Shown piece by piece: positions 53,673 through 62,433 of a DNA stretch of 64,000 bases. Below the pieces are notes generated by a model that ran no database searches, was not told the DNA's origin, and worked only from the letters and a program-made list of their open reading frames with translations. Numbering within the stretch: the stretch's first letter is position 1; every line of letters begins with the position of its first letter. Origin of the DNA: Planctomycetota bacterium (lineage in GTDB: Bacteria; Planctomycetota; B15-G4); contig JAJDEO010000004.1 in assembly GCA_029259745.1 (NCBI GenBank), positions 1 through 64,000 of the forward strand. Reading direction: 5' to 3'. The position numbers were made by a program, and so were the translations under genes.

Positions 53673-54484
53673 TGAATCATCAGATGCTCGAACTCGCACC
53701 GATCACGACGACAGCGCTCGACGCGCTGCGCGACGAGATCCACGAAGTGCTCGGCCTGGGTCTCTCTGCGCGCCGCCTCGTCGACGTGATCGGGCCGTTG
53801 GGCCGTGATACGGCAGCGCTCTCGACGGGACGTCGTGGACCGACTCTCGATCTCGGCAACGGTGGCACCGGCCGCATCCGTCACACGCAGCCGCTGCTCG
53901 AAGTCAGCGTTCCCTTCTCGATCGCGCGCACGACGCTCGACGACCTCGACCGCGGTGTCGCCGACGCCGACGTCGACAACGCGCGAGACGCAGCGCGTCG
54001 CTTGGCGGCCATCGAAGACGGCGCCGTGTTCTGCGGCATCGATGAGGCCGGCATCGACGGCCTTCAACGCAGCGCAGCTCATGAGCAGCGTCACCTTCCC
54101 GCCGACGTCAGCGTCACGCCACGCGCCATCGCCAAGGCGCTCAATCTGCTACAGCGCGAGGAGATCCCGGGCCCCTACGTCGTCGTCCTCGGACAGACCC
54201 TCCACGACGATCTCATCTCGACGTTCGACGACACCGGCCATCCGATCCTCCGCCATCTCACGCGACTCGTGGGCGAGGAAGGCCGCATCGAGCGAGCCTC
54301 ATCCATGGACGGAGCACTCGTCCTCGGTCTGGGCGGCCACGTCGGAACGCTTTCCATCGGCTCCGACGTGGCGCTCAGCTACGCCGGACACGACGATGTC
54401 GACGTGAAGTTCCGGCTCGAAGAGTCGCTCACGTTTCAAATACATGCCGACGACGCTGTCGTCGCATTTAATCCTGCCTCCTGA
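53672..54484 (+). CDS. Family 1 encapsulin shell protein
   Basis: A 270-residue HK97-fold shell protein; size fits a T=1, 60-subunit nanocompartment. The N-terminal signature reads MLELAPITTTALDALRDEIHEVLGLGLSARRLVDVIGPLGRDTAALSTGR. The middle contains VPFSIARTTLDDLDRG, AARRLAAIEDGAVFCG and GPYVVVLGQTLHDDL, and the C-terminal E-loop/A-domain part ends DVALSYAGHDDVDVKFRLEESLTFQI. It follows EncFtn with a one-base overlap, so cargo and shell are made together. Together they form an iron-storage compartment in the cytoplasm that limits Fenton chemistry. It lies between envelope-stress genes, which suggests stress-linked expression. Confidence 0.94.
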   Translation: MNHQMLELAPITTTALDALRDEIHEVLGLGLSARRLVDVIGPLGRDTAALSTGRRGPTLDLGNGGTGRIRHTQPLLEVSVPFSIARTTLDDLDRGVADADVDNARDAARRLAAIEDGAVFCGIDEAGIDGLQRSAAHEQRHLPADVSVTPRAIAKALNLLQREEIPGPYVVVLGQTLHDDLISTFDDTGHPILRHLTRLVGEEGRIERASSMDGALVLGLGGHVGTLSIGSDVALSYAGHDDVDVKFRLEESLTFQIHADDAVVAFNPAS

Positions 54485-54516
54485 TCACAGATCACACTTT
54501 TCATAAAGGGACCCCC

Positions 54517-54726
54517 ATGAAGACCCGACTCCTTGCAGTCCTCCTTACCGCACTTGCTTTCACCGCCATCTCCTGCGCCGAGGAAGGCGCTGCTGAGAAG
54601 GCCGGAAAGAAGCTCGATGAAGCCGCCGAGAACGCGGGTGAAGCCGTCGACGATGCCACCGACGCCGCCAAGGACGCACTCGAAGACGCCGGCGATGCCA
54701 TCGAAGACGCTACTGACGGAAAGTGA
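54517..54726 (+). CDS. Small entericidin-like lipoprotein
   Basis: A 69-residue lipoprotein: signal MKTRLLAVLLTALAFTAISC with lipobox AISC (Cys20), then a 49-residue Ala/Asp/Glu/Lys-rich helix (KAGKKLDEAAENAGEAVDDATDAAKDALEDAGDAIEDA). AAGGGA stands eight nt before the ATG. It resembles entericidin-type and other short helical lipoproteins induced by osmotic stress. The mature part is strongly acidic. It starts 32 nt after the encapsulin stop, so it may be co-transcribed with it, and ends 13 nt before a small hairpin. Confidence 0.85.
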   Translation: MKTRLLAVLLTALAFTAISCAEEGAAEKAGKKLDEAAENAGEAVDDATDAAKDALEDAGDAIEDATDGK

Positions 54727-54739
54727 TCCGTCGCACCTC

Positions 54740-54759
54740 GTGAGTGTTCACGCACTCAC
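54740..54759 (+). terminator. Short hairpin after the lipoprotein gene
   Basis: GTGAGTG (54740-54746) pairs perfectly with CACTCAC (54753-54759) around a 6-nt loop, between the lipoprotein and DUF1328 genes. There is no T tract; it may be a weak terminator or RNA-stabilising stem. Confidence 0.4.
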
Positions 54760-54785
54760 CTTCCCCACACCGGAGGAGAAATCCC

Positions 54786-54947
54786 ATGCTCTCCTGGGCA
54801 CTTACGTTCTTTATTGTCGCGATCATCGCCGCCATTCTCGGCTTCGGTGGCATCGCGAGCAGCGCAGCAGGGATCGCCAAGGTCCTGTTCTTCGTCTTCC
54901 TCATTCTCGCGATCGTCGCGATGGTGCGAGGTAAGAAGGCGGTCTGA
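54786..54947 (+). CDS. DUF1328/UPF0391 small membrane protein
   Basis: A 53-residue protein with two membrane helices: [51 protein letters not shown]. This is the characteristic DUF1328 (YtjA) sequence, including the GFGGIA..AAGIAK turn. GGAGGAG lies about nine nt upstream of the ATG at 54786. Family members are often induced by stress and found next to lipoprotein and BON-domain genes. Function is unknown. Confidence 0.93.
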   Translation: MLSWALTFFIVAIIAAILGFGGIASSAAGIAKVLFFVFLILAIVAMVRGKKAV

Positions 54948-54960
54948 CGTAACGCTCATT

Positions 54961-55028
54961 CCACTCGGCGAGGCGGATTGGTCTCTCTTTCTGACTGATC
55001 TCCCCCACACATCCGCCTCGTCGAGTGG
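54961..55028. repeat. Long inverted repeat before the phospholipase D gene
   Basis: CCACTCGGCGAGGCGGAT (54961-54978) and ATCCGCCTCGTCGAGTGG (55011-55028) pair over 18 bp with one mismatch, with a pyrimidine-rich 32-nt loop. It begins just after the DUF1328 stop and ends 16 nt before the next start codon, so it may terminate, attenuate or bind a regulator. Confidence 0.55.
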
Positions 55029-55043
55029 CATCATCTCGGAATC

Positions 55044-56264
55044 ATGACTACGGAACGACGCATCCTTCTCGAAGCGAGCCTGGGTGCGTCGTTCACGAAC
55101 GGCAACCGAGTCGCGATCCTCCAGAACGGGCACGAGATCTTCCCGGCGATGCTCGATGCGATCGCCTCCGCGAAATCGTGGATCTACTTCGTGACGTTCG
55201 TCTACTGGACGGGCGACATGGCCGAGCGGTTTGCCGAGGCGCTGGCGGAGCGGGCACGCGCCGGAGTCGACGTCGACGTCGTTCTCGATGCCGTCGGGGC
55301 CATGCGCATGCCGGCGAAGTACGTCGAGAAGATGGAGGCGGCCGGTGCGCACGTGCACTGGTTCCGACCAAAAGCCCGGTGGGCGATCTGGCGCGCCGAC
55401 CATCGGACGCACCGCAAGATCCTCGTGTGCGACGGCACGATCGGCTTCACCGGCGGCGTGGGGATCGCCGAGCCTTGGGAAGGTGACGCACGCGATCCCA
55501 GTGAATGGCGTGACACGCAAGTCTCCGTCGAAGGCCTCGCTGTCCGCGGTCTCGTCGCCGGGGCGCTGGGCAACCTCGTCGACGCAGGCTGCCGCCTCGA
55601 CGATCAGGCCTTCGTACGGCGACTCACGTCGGTCTCCGGTCAGCTCGGCGACGCTCCCGGTGAGCTCGGGGCAGACGCCGGCGAACCCGACACACACTCG
55701 GGGCACTTCGAGGACGTCGCGCTGCTCGTGCTCGTCTCCCACGCCTCGATCGGCCTCAACCCCGCCGCCACTCTGCAGCACGCGCTCATCGCTTCTGCGC
55801 AACACTCCGTATACGTCACCACGCCGTACTTCGTCCCTGACGACGAGACGGTCGACCTCCTCGCGCGCGCGGCGCAGCGCGGCGTGCATGTCGTCATCAT
55901 GATCCCGCGCGACCACGTCGACGAACGGCTGCCGTACATCGCCGGACGCCGCCGTTTCGGCGAACTCCTCCGCGCGGGCGTCGAGATCCGACGTCACCGC
56001 ACGCGCATGGTCCACGCGAAGATCATCACCATCGATGGAGAAACCGCGGCGATCGGCTCGGCGAACATGAACCAGCGTTCGCTTCAGAAGGACGACGAGC
56101 TGACAGTCGTCATCGACGACACCCGAGTGACGAAACGACTCGACCAGCAGTACGAGCGCGACAGCGAGGGCTGTGAAGGCACGACGCTCGAAGCATGGGA
56201 GGCGCGCCCTTGGACACACCGCCTCGTCGAGCAGATCCTGCGCGTGGTCGAACAACAACTCTGA
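55044..56264 (+). CDS. cls: Cardiolipin synthase-type phospholipase D
   Basis: A 406-residue protein with two HKD motifs: HRTHRKILVCDGTIGFTGGVGIAEPW (about residues 115-140) and HAKIITIDGETAAIGSANMNQRS (about 326-348). Both carry H-x-K-x4-D, so the enzyme should be active. N-terminal NG.EIFPAMLDAIASAKSWIYFVTFVYWTGD is typical of cardiolipin synthases. It lacks the two N-terminal membrane helices of ClsA and so resembles ClsB. It would condense phosphatidylglycerol into cardiolipin at the inner membrane. GGAA sits upstream of the ATG. It ends 3 nt before the convergent sensor kinase gene. Confidence 0.9.
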   Translation: MTTERRILLEASLGASFTNGNRVAILQNGHEIFPAMLDAIASAKSWIYFVTFVYWTGDMAERFAEALAERARAGVDVDVVLDAVGAMRMPAKYVEKMEAAGAHVHWFRPKARWAIWRADHRTHRKILVCDGTIGFTGGVGIAEPWEGDARDPSEWRDTQVSVEGLAVRGLVAGALGNLVDAGCRLDDQAFVRRLTSVSGQLGDAPGELGADAGEPDTHSGHFEDVALLVLVSHASIGLNPAATLQHALIASAQHSVYVTTPYFVPDDETVDLLARAAQRGVHVVIMIPRDHVDERLPYIAGRRRFGELLRAGVEIRRHRTRMVHAKIITIDGETAAIGSANMNQRSLQKDDELTVVIDDTRVTKRLDQQYERDSEGCEGTTLEAWEARPWTHRLVEQILRVVEQQL

Positions 56265-56267
56265 GCG

Positions 56268-57635
56268 TCACGGGCGCGGCCAGCGGATCTCGACGAGCGC
56301 CCCTCCGTTCGACGCTTCGCCGAGACGAACAGAACCGCCGTGGGCCAGGACGAGACGCCGCACGATCGCGAGGCCGAGACCGCTTCCGCCGGTCGAGCGC
56401 GTGCGCGACGAGTCGACGCGATGGAAGCGCTCGAAGACGCGCTGGCGATGTTCGCGAGGGACGCCGGGCCCGTCGTCCGCGACGGTGATCAACGTGACGT
56501 CGTCGTCCGTCGACACGTGGACTTCGATCGCCGAGGCTGCGTAGACGTCGGCGTTGCGAACCACGTTGCCGATCACCTGCCGGAAGCGGAGCGCATCGGC
56601 GACCACGACCGCTCCGTCCGAGATGTCGACGGTGACATCGGCCGTGGTCGGCTCGGCGGCCAAGAATCCGTGCACGGCGTCAGACACATCGACGACTTCG
56701 AGCTCGAGGTCGAGCGCACCGGCGTCTGCGCGCGCGAGGGCGTCGAGGTCGCCGACGAGACGCTCGAGGTCGGCGAGTTGCGTGTCGAGGATCGCGAGAG
56801 CTTCCTCGGCTGGTCGGACGCCGTCTTGCACTGCGTCGACCTGGCAGCGCAGGTTCGTGAGCGGCGAACGCAACTCGTGCGCGACATCGGAAACGAGCGC
56901 GCGGCGCAGCGTGTCGGTTGCGGCGCGCGTCGTCACCATGTCGTTGAAAGCACGGCCGAGCGCGTCGATCTCCGGCGCCCCCGTGTTCTCGTCGGCCTGG
57001 ACATCGTCATCGCCCCGCTCGAAGGCCGCGACGGCCAGCGTGAGCGCGTCGACCGGAGCTACCAACCGGCGCATCCAGACGACGATCGACGCCAAGCCGA
57101 CGAGCCCGACGGTGAGCAGCGTGACGAGCGTCCACGTGTTCGTCGATGCGACGAGTTCGCGCACGACGCCCTCGGGAATCACGGGCGCGCCGGGCAGCAG
57201 GTAGAGCGCTGAGGTCCCGTGACCGTGCACATCGAGCGTGAGGTCGCTCGGGCGCAGCAGCAGCTCTTCGCTCTCCTCGCGGCCTTCGTGATGGTGGACG
57301 AACGAGACGAGCAACCCACCCGAGGCGTCTTCGACGACCCGCGCGTCGACGAGCTCGGCTTCGGATGCCGCGACGACAGCAGGTTCGCTGCTGACGAGCA
57401 ACCAACGCCCAAGGCCGTTCAGCGCCGGACGGACGTCGACGAGGTCGACACCACCGGCCGACGCCGCCACGACGCGCGCCGCCGCGTCCGCAACCTGACG
57501 CTCTTCGCCGACGATCAACGCCGAGGTCCGCTCCACGGACACGTCGGCCGCACGGTGCGATGCCAGCGCCACCGATGCCACCATGGCCACGATGACGATC
57601 GTCACCGAGAGCACGAGCTTGTTGCGGATCGTCAC
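56268..57635 (-). CDS. HAMP-domain sensor histidine kinase
   Basis: A 455-residue inner-membrane kinase. TM1 is NKLVLSVTIVIVAMVASVALA (residues ~5-25). A ~135-residue periplasmic sensor follows, then TM2 TWTLVTLLTVGLVGLASIVVWM, a HAMP linker (RRLVAPVDALTLAVAAFERGDDD) and the HisKA box with the phosphoacceptor in VAHELRSPLTNL. The ATPase domain shows N (VIGNVVRNADVYA), G1 (VADDGPGVP), F (VFERFHRVD) and G2 (GSGLGLAIVRRLVLAHGG) boxes. It overlaps the regulator gene by 4 nt. The two-component system follows a serine hydrolase gene with penicillin-binding fold, suggesting an envelope signal. Confidence 0.94.
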   Translation of the reverse strand: MTIRNKLVLSVTIVIVAMVASVALASHRAADVSVERTSALIVGEERQVADAAARVVAASAGGVDLVDVRPALNGLGRWLLVSSEPAVVAASEAELVDARVVEDASGGLLVSFVHHHEGREESEELLLRPSDLTLDVHGHGTSALYLLPGAPVIPEGVVRELVASTNTWTLVTLLTVGLVGLASIVVWMRRLVAPVDALTLAVAAFERGDDDVQADENTGAPEIDALGRAFNDMVTTRAATDTLRRALVSDVAHELRSPLTNLRCQVDAVQDGVRPAEEALAILDTQLADLERLVGDLDALARADAGALDLELEVVDVSDAVHGFLAAEPTTADVTVDISDGAVVVADALRFRQVIGNVVRNADVYAASAIEVHVSTDDDVTLITVADDGPGVPREHRQRVFERFHRVDSSRTRSTGGSGLGLAIVRRLVLAHGGSVRLGEASNGGALVEIRWPRP

Positions 57636-58324
57636 GCGTCACCTCCGTCGAAACGGTAGCCGACACCGAACACGGTCGTGATTCGCGTGCGCCCGGGATC
57701 GACCTTGCGCCGCAGGTTGAGGACGTGCGTGTCGATCGTCCGGTCATAGCCCGAGTAGTCGTGGCCGAGCGCCTCGGCGATGAGCTGTTCGCGCGTGAAG
57801 ACGCGCTGCGGGTGACGCATGAGTGCGATGAGCAGGGCGTACTCCGTCGGCGTCAGGGAGACTTCGCAGTTCGCGTGCACGACCCGTCGGTCATCGAGCG
57901 TGACGACGAGATCGCCCGCCGTGAGCTGACCGCGCGCATCTGCGCTGACGGGCTTTCCGCGTCGCAGAGCCGCACGCACGCGCGCCATGACCTCGCGCGG
58001 GCGGAACGGCTTGGCGATATAGTCGTCGGCGCCGGCATCGAGCCCGCGGATGAAGTCGGCCTCCGTGACGCGCGCGCTCACCATGAGCACGGCCACGTCG
58101 CGCGTCGCGCGCAGCCGCCGGCACACGGCGATGCCGTCGAGTTCGGGCAGCATCACGTCGAGCAGCACGACGTCCGGCTGCTCGCGCTCGGCGACCTCGA
58201 GCGCCTCGACACCACTGGCAGCCCACGAAGCCGTGTACCCCTCGCGCTCGAGGTATCGACGCAGCGTGTCGGCCGTCGTCGCGTCGTCCTCGACGACGAG
58301 CACCCGTGGGCGCGCGTCGCTCAT
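57632..58324 (-). CDS. OmpR/PhoB-type response regulator
   Basis: A 230-residue regulator. The receiver domain has the acidic pocket (VVEDDATT), the phospho-acceptor Asp in DVVLLDVMLPELDG and the conserved Lys in DDYIAKPFRPREVM. The C-terminal winged-helix DNA-binding domain reads VSLTPTEYALLIALMRHPQRVFTREQLIAEALGHDYSGYDRTIDTHVLNLRRKVD. Its start overlaps the serine hydrolase stop and its stop overlaps the kinase start, each by 4 nt, so all three proteins are translationally coupled. Confidence 0.95.
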   Translation of the reverse strand: MSDARPRVLVVEDDATTADTLRRYLEREGYTASWAASGVEALEVAEREQPDVVLLDVMLPELDGIAVCRRLRATRDVAVLMVSARVTEADFIRGLDAGADDYIAKPFRPREVMARVRAALRRGKPVSADARGQLTAGDLVVTLDDRRVVHANCEVSLTPTEYALLIALMRHPQRVFTREQLIAEALGHDYSGYDRTIDTHVLNLRRKVDPGRTRITTVFGVGYRFDGGDA

Positions 58325-59730
58325 CCGCCGCGCAGCGCTTCGAGCAGCGCCAAGCCGACGGCCTCACCCGAAGGCTCCTCGAGATTCGCGAGTGCGATGA
58401 TGAGCCAGCCCGACCGGTCGACGATCACGGCGCTCACGCCCTCACCTCCACCGGCCCAACCCGCACGCCAAAGCGTCGGGTTCGGTTGCCTCTCACTGGG
58501 CCACTCGTTCGTGAAGACCCAGTGCGTCCAGCGCGCATCGTCGAGCAGAGCGCCGGAACGCAAGGCCTCCGAGAAACGCGACAGGTCGGCGGCGCTCGAG
58601 TACGAACCGCCCGACGGCGAACCCTCCACCTCGATGTAGATGTTGTTCGTACACCAAGGCCCAGCGCGACCTTCACAACGCCAGTAGCCCGTGGCCACGC
58701 CCGGGTGCACGCGGTCAAGCGGGTAGAAACCCGAGGACGTCATGCCCGCAGGATCGAAGACGAGCCGCTGCATGACATCCTCGTAGCGCTCACCCGTCGC
58801 CTCCTCGACGATCACGCCGAGCAGGATGTAGCCGGCGTTCGAGTAGCGTTCGTCCGTGCCGGGGTCGAACGCGAGGGGCCGGTCGACGATGAACGGGAGG
58901 TAGTCACGCGGACGTCGAACGAGGCGATTCGGGTGTTCGAGAAACGCGCCGAAGTCGAAGTCGGCGAGTCCGCTGCGGTGCTCGAGCAGATGCCGTAGCG
59001 TCATCTCGTCGGCACGATCCACGCCGCTATTCGAGATGACGTCAGCGACGGTCGCGTCGGGGTCGAGCACGCCCTCCTCGAAGAGCTTCGCGACGATCAC
59101 CTGCATCATCGTCTTCGTGATCGAACCGATGCGGATCGACGTCCCTGCGGTGTGCGGAACTTCGAAGCCGCGATCCGCGAACCCGAAAGCGCCCTCGTAC
59201 ATGAGTTCGCCATGGCGCTCGATGCGCACGACGCCGGCGAAGGCATCGGCCGCCGTCAGCCCGGTGAGCCATTCGTCGAGCGCGGAACCGAGCTGCGCGC
59301 GCGACATCGACCCATTCACAGGAGGACGACCCACTTCGTCGAGGAACCCCCCGATGTCGGGCCCACCGTCCTCGCGCGCCATGATGATGCCAACGATGCG
59401 GCGCTCACCCGATGGTTCGAACGTGAAGATCATCGCGACCTCGTCGCCGCTCGCCGTTGCCAGCACCAACGTCGCCTCGTCGCCGTCCTCGACGACATCC
59501 ACGACTTCGACGGCGCCGAGTGTCTCCCGCAGTGACTCGAAGCTCGCTCGCCACGCGTCGCCCGGCTCGAGCTTCGCCAACGCCCCGCGCCGCCACGCGC
59601 CATAGGCCTCGACGTCACCGGCGTTGAGCTTGTCGATCATCTGTTCGGCGAACACGGCACCCTGCGCACCGGCCGCCGCCGTCAGCACGAAAAGCACGAA
59701 TCCCATCAACATCGCACGTCCTGTCGTCAT
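58321..59730 (-). CDS. Beta-lactamase-fold serine hydrolase, exported
   Basis: The ATG at 59730 (469 residues) is preceded by AGGAGA; it opens a signal peptide (MTTGRAMLMGFVLFVLTAAAGAQG). Residues ~25-125 form a DUF3887-like tail of NTF2 type, then comes a class C beta-lactamase/D-alanyl-D-alanine carboxypeptidase-like domain: S203-I-T-K206 (SxxK) in IRIGSITKTMM, YSN in DERYSNAGYILLG and the third-motif region near the C-terminus (WAGGGEGVSAVIVDRSGW). Substrates of this family range from D-peptides to esters. It overlaps the response regulator start by 4 nt, an unusual coupling of an enzyme to its own signalling pair. Confidence 0.9.
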   Translation of the reverse strand: MTTGRAMLMGFVLFVLTAAAGAQGAVFAEQMIDKLNAGDVEAYGAWRRGALAKLEPGDAWRASFESLRETLGAVEVVDVVEDGDEATLVLATASGDEVAMIFTFEPSGERRIVGIIMAREDGGPDIGGFLDEVGRPPVNGSMSRAQLGSALDEWLTGLTAADAFAGVVRIERHGELMYEGAFGFADRGFEVPHTAGTSIRIGSITKTMMQVIVAKLFEEGVLDPDATVADVISNSGVDRADEMTLRHLLEHRSGLADFDFGAFLEHPNRLVRRPRDYLPFIVDRPLAFDPGTDERYSNAGYILLGVIVEEATGERYEDVMQRLVFDPAGMTSSGFYPLDRVHPGVATGYWRCEGRAGPWCTNNIYIEVEGSPSGGSYSSAADLSRFSEALRSGALLDDARWTHWVFTNEWPSERQPNPTLWRAGWAGGGEGVSAVIVDRSGWLIIALANLEEPSGEAVGLALLEALRGG

Positions 59731-59777
59731 CACACGAGTCTCCTGAAGAGTGTGGAACGAAGCATGCGCGAGAGATC

Positions 59778-61391
59778 TCAAGATCCTGTCGAGACGCTGT
59801 GACGTTTCGCGATCGACTCACCGACGCGCAGTCCGTCGACGGCTGCCGACATGATGCCTCCGGCCCACCCCGCGCCCTCGCCGGCGGGATACAGACCGGC
59901 GTGCGACGGCGACTCGTAGGTTCGCGTGTCGCGCTGGATTCGCAGCGGGGCACTGCTGCGACTCTCCGGGCCGACAAGCATCGCGTCGGGTCCCGCGAAA
60001 CCGGGCAAGCGTCGGTCGAGATCGTGTAGCGCGGCGACGAGGGCGGGATAGGCGCCGGGCGGAACGACGTCGGCGAGCGGCGCGGGGCGCACGGCGAACG
60101 GGTAGGACGTCGGGCCGACCGACTCGCCGACGCGTCCGGCAAGGAAGTCGGCGGCGCGCGCGCCGGGCGCACCGAAGTCGCCGCCGCCGAGCTCGAAAGC
60201 GCGCCGTTCGAGCTGCTCCTGCAGCGCGATCCCGCCCTGCGGCGTGTTGCCGAACTCGTCGGGTTCGACGGTGACGACGAGACCGCTGTTCGCGAAGCGT
60301 CCGTCGCGCGCCTTCGGTGAGGCGCCGTTGACACAGAGCACGCCGCGACGCTCGGTCGACGGGAGGATCTCACCGCCGGGACACATGCAAAACGAGAAGA
60401 CATCGGGCCGAGCACCGTTGCGATCGCGTGAGACGAGGCTGTACTCGGACACCGGCAGGTTCGGGTGCCCACACGCCGCGCCGTACTGGAGGCGGTCGAT
60501 GAGTTCCTGAGGATGCTCGATGCGCAGACCGATCTGGAAGGGCTTGGCATCGATCGCGACGGCGTGCTCGAACAGCATCGCTAGTGTGTCGCGCGCCGAG
60601 TGCCCGACGGCGAGCACGACGACGCCGGCATCGAGGACCTCATCGCCACAGCGCACACCGACGACGCGCCCGTCACGGACGACGAGGTCGTCGACGCGTG
60701 CATCGAAGCGCACCTCTGCGCCGTGTTCGACGAGGGCACGTCGCATGCGCCGCACGATGCCGGGCAACGCGTTGCTGCCGACATGCGGCTTGGCATCCCA
60801 GAGACAACTCGCCGGCGCGCCGTGCTCGACGAGCACCTCGAGCACCGTCGTGACGCGTGGGTCCTTGATGCGCGTCGTGAGCTTGCCGTCGCTGAACGTC
60901 CCCGCGCCGCCTTCGCCGAAGAGCAGGTTCGACTCGGCCTCGAAGGGTGCGCCGCGCAGGAATGCCGCCCACTCGCGCGCGCGGCGCGTGGCGTCGGGGC
61001 CGCGCTCGAGGACGAGTGGCTTGTGCCCGGCGCGGACGAGCTGCCAGGCCGCGAAGAGGCCCGCCGGGCCCGAGCCGATGATGACGGGCCGTCCGTCGAG
61101 CGGCGTCGGCGCGGGGAGATCCTCGTCGTCTTCGCGACGTGCGCGGCGCTCTTCGAGTCGCGCGAGCTGCTTGCGTCGTTTGCCGGTGAGCACGCGTTCC
61201 TCGAGGCCGGGCGGCAACTCGACGGCGAGCGTGTAGATGTAGAGCGGTTCACGTCCGCGGCGTGCGTCGAGCGAACGCTTCACGACGCGTGCGTGCTCGA
61301 CGTCGACGCCGAGGCGCCGCGCGGCGAGTTCCGCGGGAGGTGTGCCCTCGTCGTCGAGCGACACGCGCAGGTCGCGGAGCAAGAGCGTCAT
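59778..61391 (-). CDS. FAD-dependent dehydrogenase (COG2509-like)
   Basis: The start at MTLLLRDLRVSLDDEG gives 537 residues. An N-terminal ~95-residue module (LRDLRVSLDDEGTPPAELAARRLGV...VVKRSLDARR..EPLYIYTLAVEL) is followed by the Rossmann FAD motif GRPVIIGSGPAGLFAAWQLVRAGHKPLVLERG, then ESNLLFGEGGAGTFSDGKLTTRIKDPR and VLAVGHSARDTLAMLFEHAVAIDAKPFQIGLRIEHPQELID. A C-terminal FAD-contacting end GLYPAGEGAGWAGGIMSAAVDGLRVGESIA closes the protein. These motifs are characteristic of the 'uncharacterised FAD-dependent dehydrogenase' family found across bacteria; substrate unknown. It starts one base after the stop of the BNR-like lipoprotein gene. Confidence 0.92.
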   Translation of the reverse strand: MTLLLRDLRVSLDDEGTPPAELAARRLGVDVEHARVVKRSLDARRGREPLYIYTLAVELPPGLEERVLTGKRRKQLARLEERRARREDDEDLPAPTPLDGRPVIIGSGPAGLFAAWQLVRAGHKPLVLERGPDATRRAREWAAFLRGAPFEAESNLLFGEGGAGTFSDGKLTTRIKDPRVTTVLEVLVEHGAPASCLWDAKPHVGSNALPGIVRRMRRALVEHGAEVRFDARVDDLVVRDGRVVGVRCGDEVLDAGVVVLAVGHSARDTLAMLFEHAVAIDAKPFQIGLRIEHPQELIDRLQYGAACGHPNLPVSEYSLVSRDRNGARPDVFSFCMCPGGEILPSTERRGVLCVNGASPKARDGRFANSGLVVTVEPDEFGNTPQGGIALQEQLERRAFELGGGDFGAPGARAADFLAGRVGESVGPTSYPFAVRPAPLADVVPPGAYPALVAALHDLDRRLPGFAGPDAMLVGPESRSSAPLRIQRDTRTYESPSHAGLYPAGEGAGWAGGIMSAAVDGLRVGESIAKRHSVSTGS

Positions 61392-61392
61392 G

Positions 61393-62433
61393 TCAGCGGT
61401 AGACGAAGCGCGCGGCGCGTCCGTCGGCGCCCACGGCGAACACATCGCCGTTACGTGCTGCCGAGACCGCGTAGAAACCCTCGTCACCCGGCACGTCGAA
61501 CCACGTGCGTCCGCCGTCTTGCGTGAGACTGCAGCCGGCCCGCCCGACGGCGAGCGCGCGCGGTCCGCACGCGGGCAACCACACGACGCCCGACCGGTAG
61601 CCCGACGGTGGGCGGCGCGCGGCCTGCCAGCTCGCCCCCCCATCGTCGCTCCAGGCGGCGTTGGCTCCCGCGAGTTCGGGCTCGTCGTACTGACCGCCCA
61701 CGATGACACCGTCGTCCGCCGACCGGAACGCGACGGAGTAGATGCCCGTCGTCTCCGCGCCCTGGCGCATGGGCGTCTCCGCGGCGCTCCACGTTCGCCC
61801 CGAGTCGCGACTGCGCAGCACGCGCGCGCTCGTCCCGCCGGTGCCGATCCACGCGTGGCGATCGCCGTACGTGACGACGCAGGTTCCACTCGCCGCAAAG
61901 CCCGCCTCGCCCTCGGCCGGCATCGGCAGAGCGTCGGACGGCACCGGGTTCCAGGCCACGCCATCTTCGCTGCGTACGACATCGAAGACGCCGTCGACGG
62001 GATCACCGTAGACGACCGCGTCGCCATCGTCGAAGAGCGCGATCGAGTCGTAGAAGGACGCGGCGTGCCCCGTGTGCACCACCGTCCACGTCGCTCCGCC
62101 GTCTTCGGTGCGCAGGATGCGAGCCGGCTCCGTGATCGAGATCACCCATGCGCGCTGGTCGTCGAGCGCCTCGATGTCACGCAGGTCGTTCGGCCCGTCT
62201 CCCGGCGCTGCTGGAACCTCGAACGTGTCCCAGCTCAGCCCGCCGTCCGTGCTGCGCAACACGGTGCCGTTCGAGCCACTCGCCCAGACGACGCCGCGGC
62301 CGACCGCGCAAACGCCGCGCAAGCTCGCGTCGCTGCCGGTCTCGAGCGGGATCCAGCGCGCCGACGTGAACTGCGCCGACGAGGCACAGCCGGCGAGGAA
62401 GAGCGACGAAGCGAGTACGAAGAAGCGGATCAC
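61393..62433 (-). CDS. Ycf48/BNR-repeat-like lipoprotein
   Basis: GTG start at 62433, with GAGG seven nt upstream. The signal VIRFFVLASSLFLAGC carries a perfect lipobox (LAGC), so the 346-residue product is a lipoprotein. The mature part is a seven-bladed beta-propeller of the Ycf48/sialidase-like BNR type, with Asp-box-like turns such as LRSTDGGLSWDTFEV, LRTEDGGATWTVVH, LRSRDSGRTWSAAE, SDDGGASWQAAR and TQDGGRTWFDV. Such proteins aid assembly or bind partners in the periplasm, or on the surface. It overlaps the small cysteine protein stop by 4 nt (GTGA) and leaves one base before the FAD dehydrogenase start. Confidence 0.9.
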   Translation of the reverse strand: MIRFFVLASSLFLAGCASSAQFTSARWIPLETGSDASLRGVCAVGRGVVWASGSNGTVLRSTDGGLSWDTFEVPAAPGDGPNDLRDIEALDDQRAWVISITEPARILRTEDGGATWTVVHTGHAASFYDSIALFDDGDAVVYGDPVDGVFDVVRSEDGVAWNPVPSDALPMPAEGEAGFAASGTCVVTYGDRHAWIGTGGTSARVLRSRDSGRTWSAAETPMRQGAETTGIYSVAFRSADDGVIVGGQYDEPELAGANAAWSDDGGASWQAARRPPSGYRSGVVWLPACGPRALAVGRAGCSLTQDGGRTWFDVPGDEGFYAVSAARNGDVFAVGADGRAARFVYR

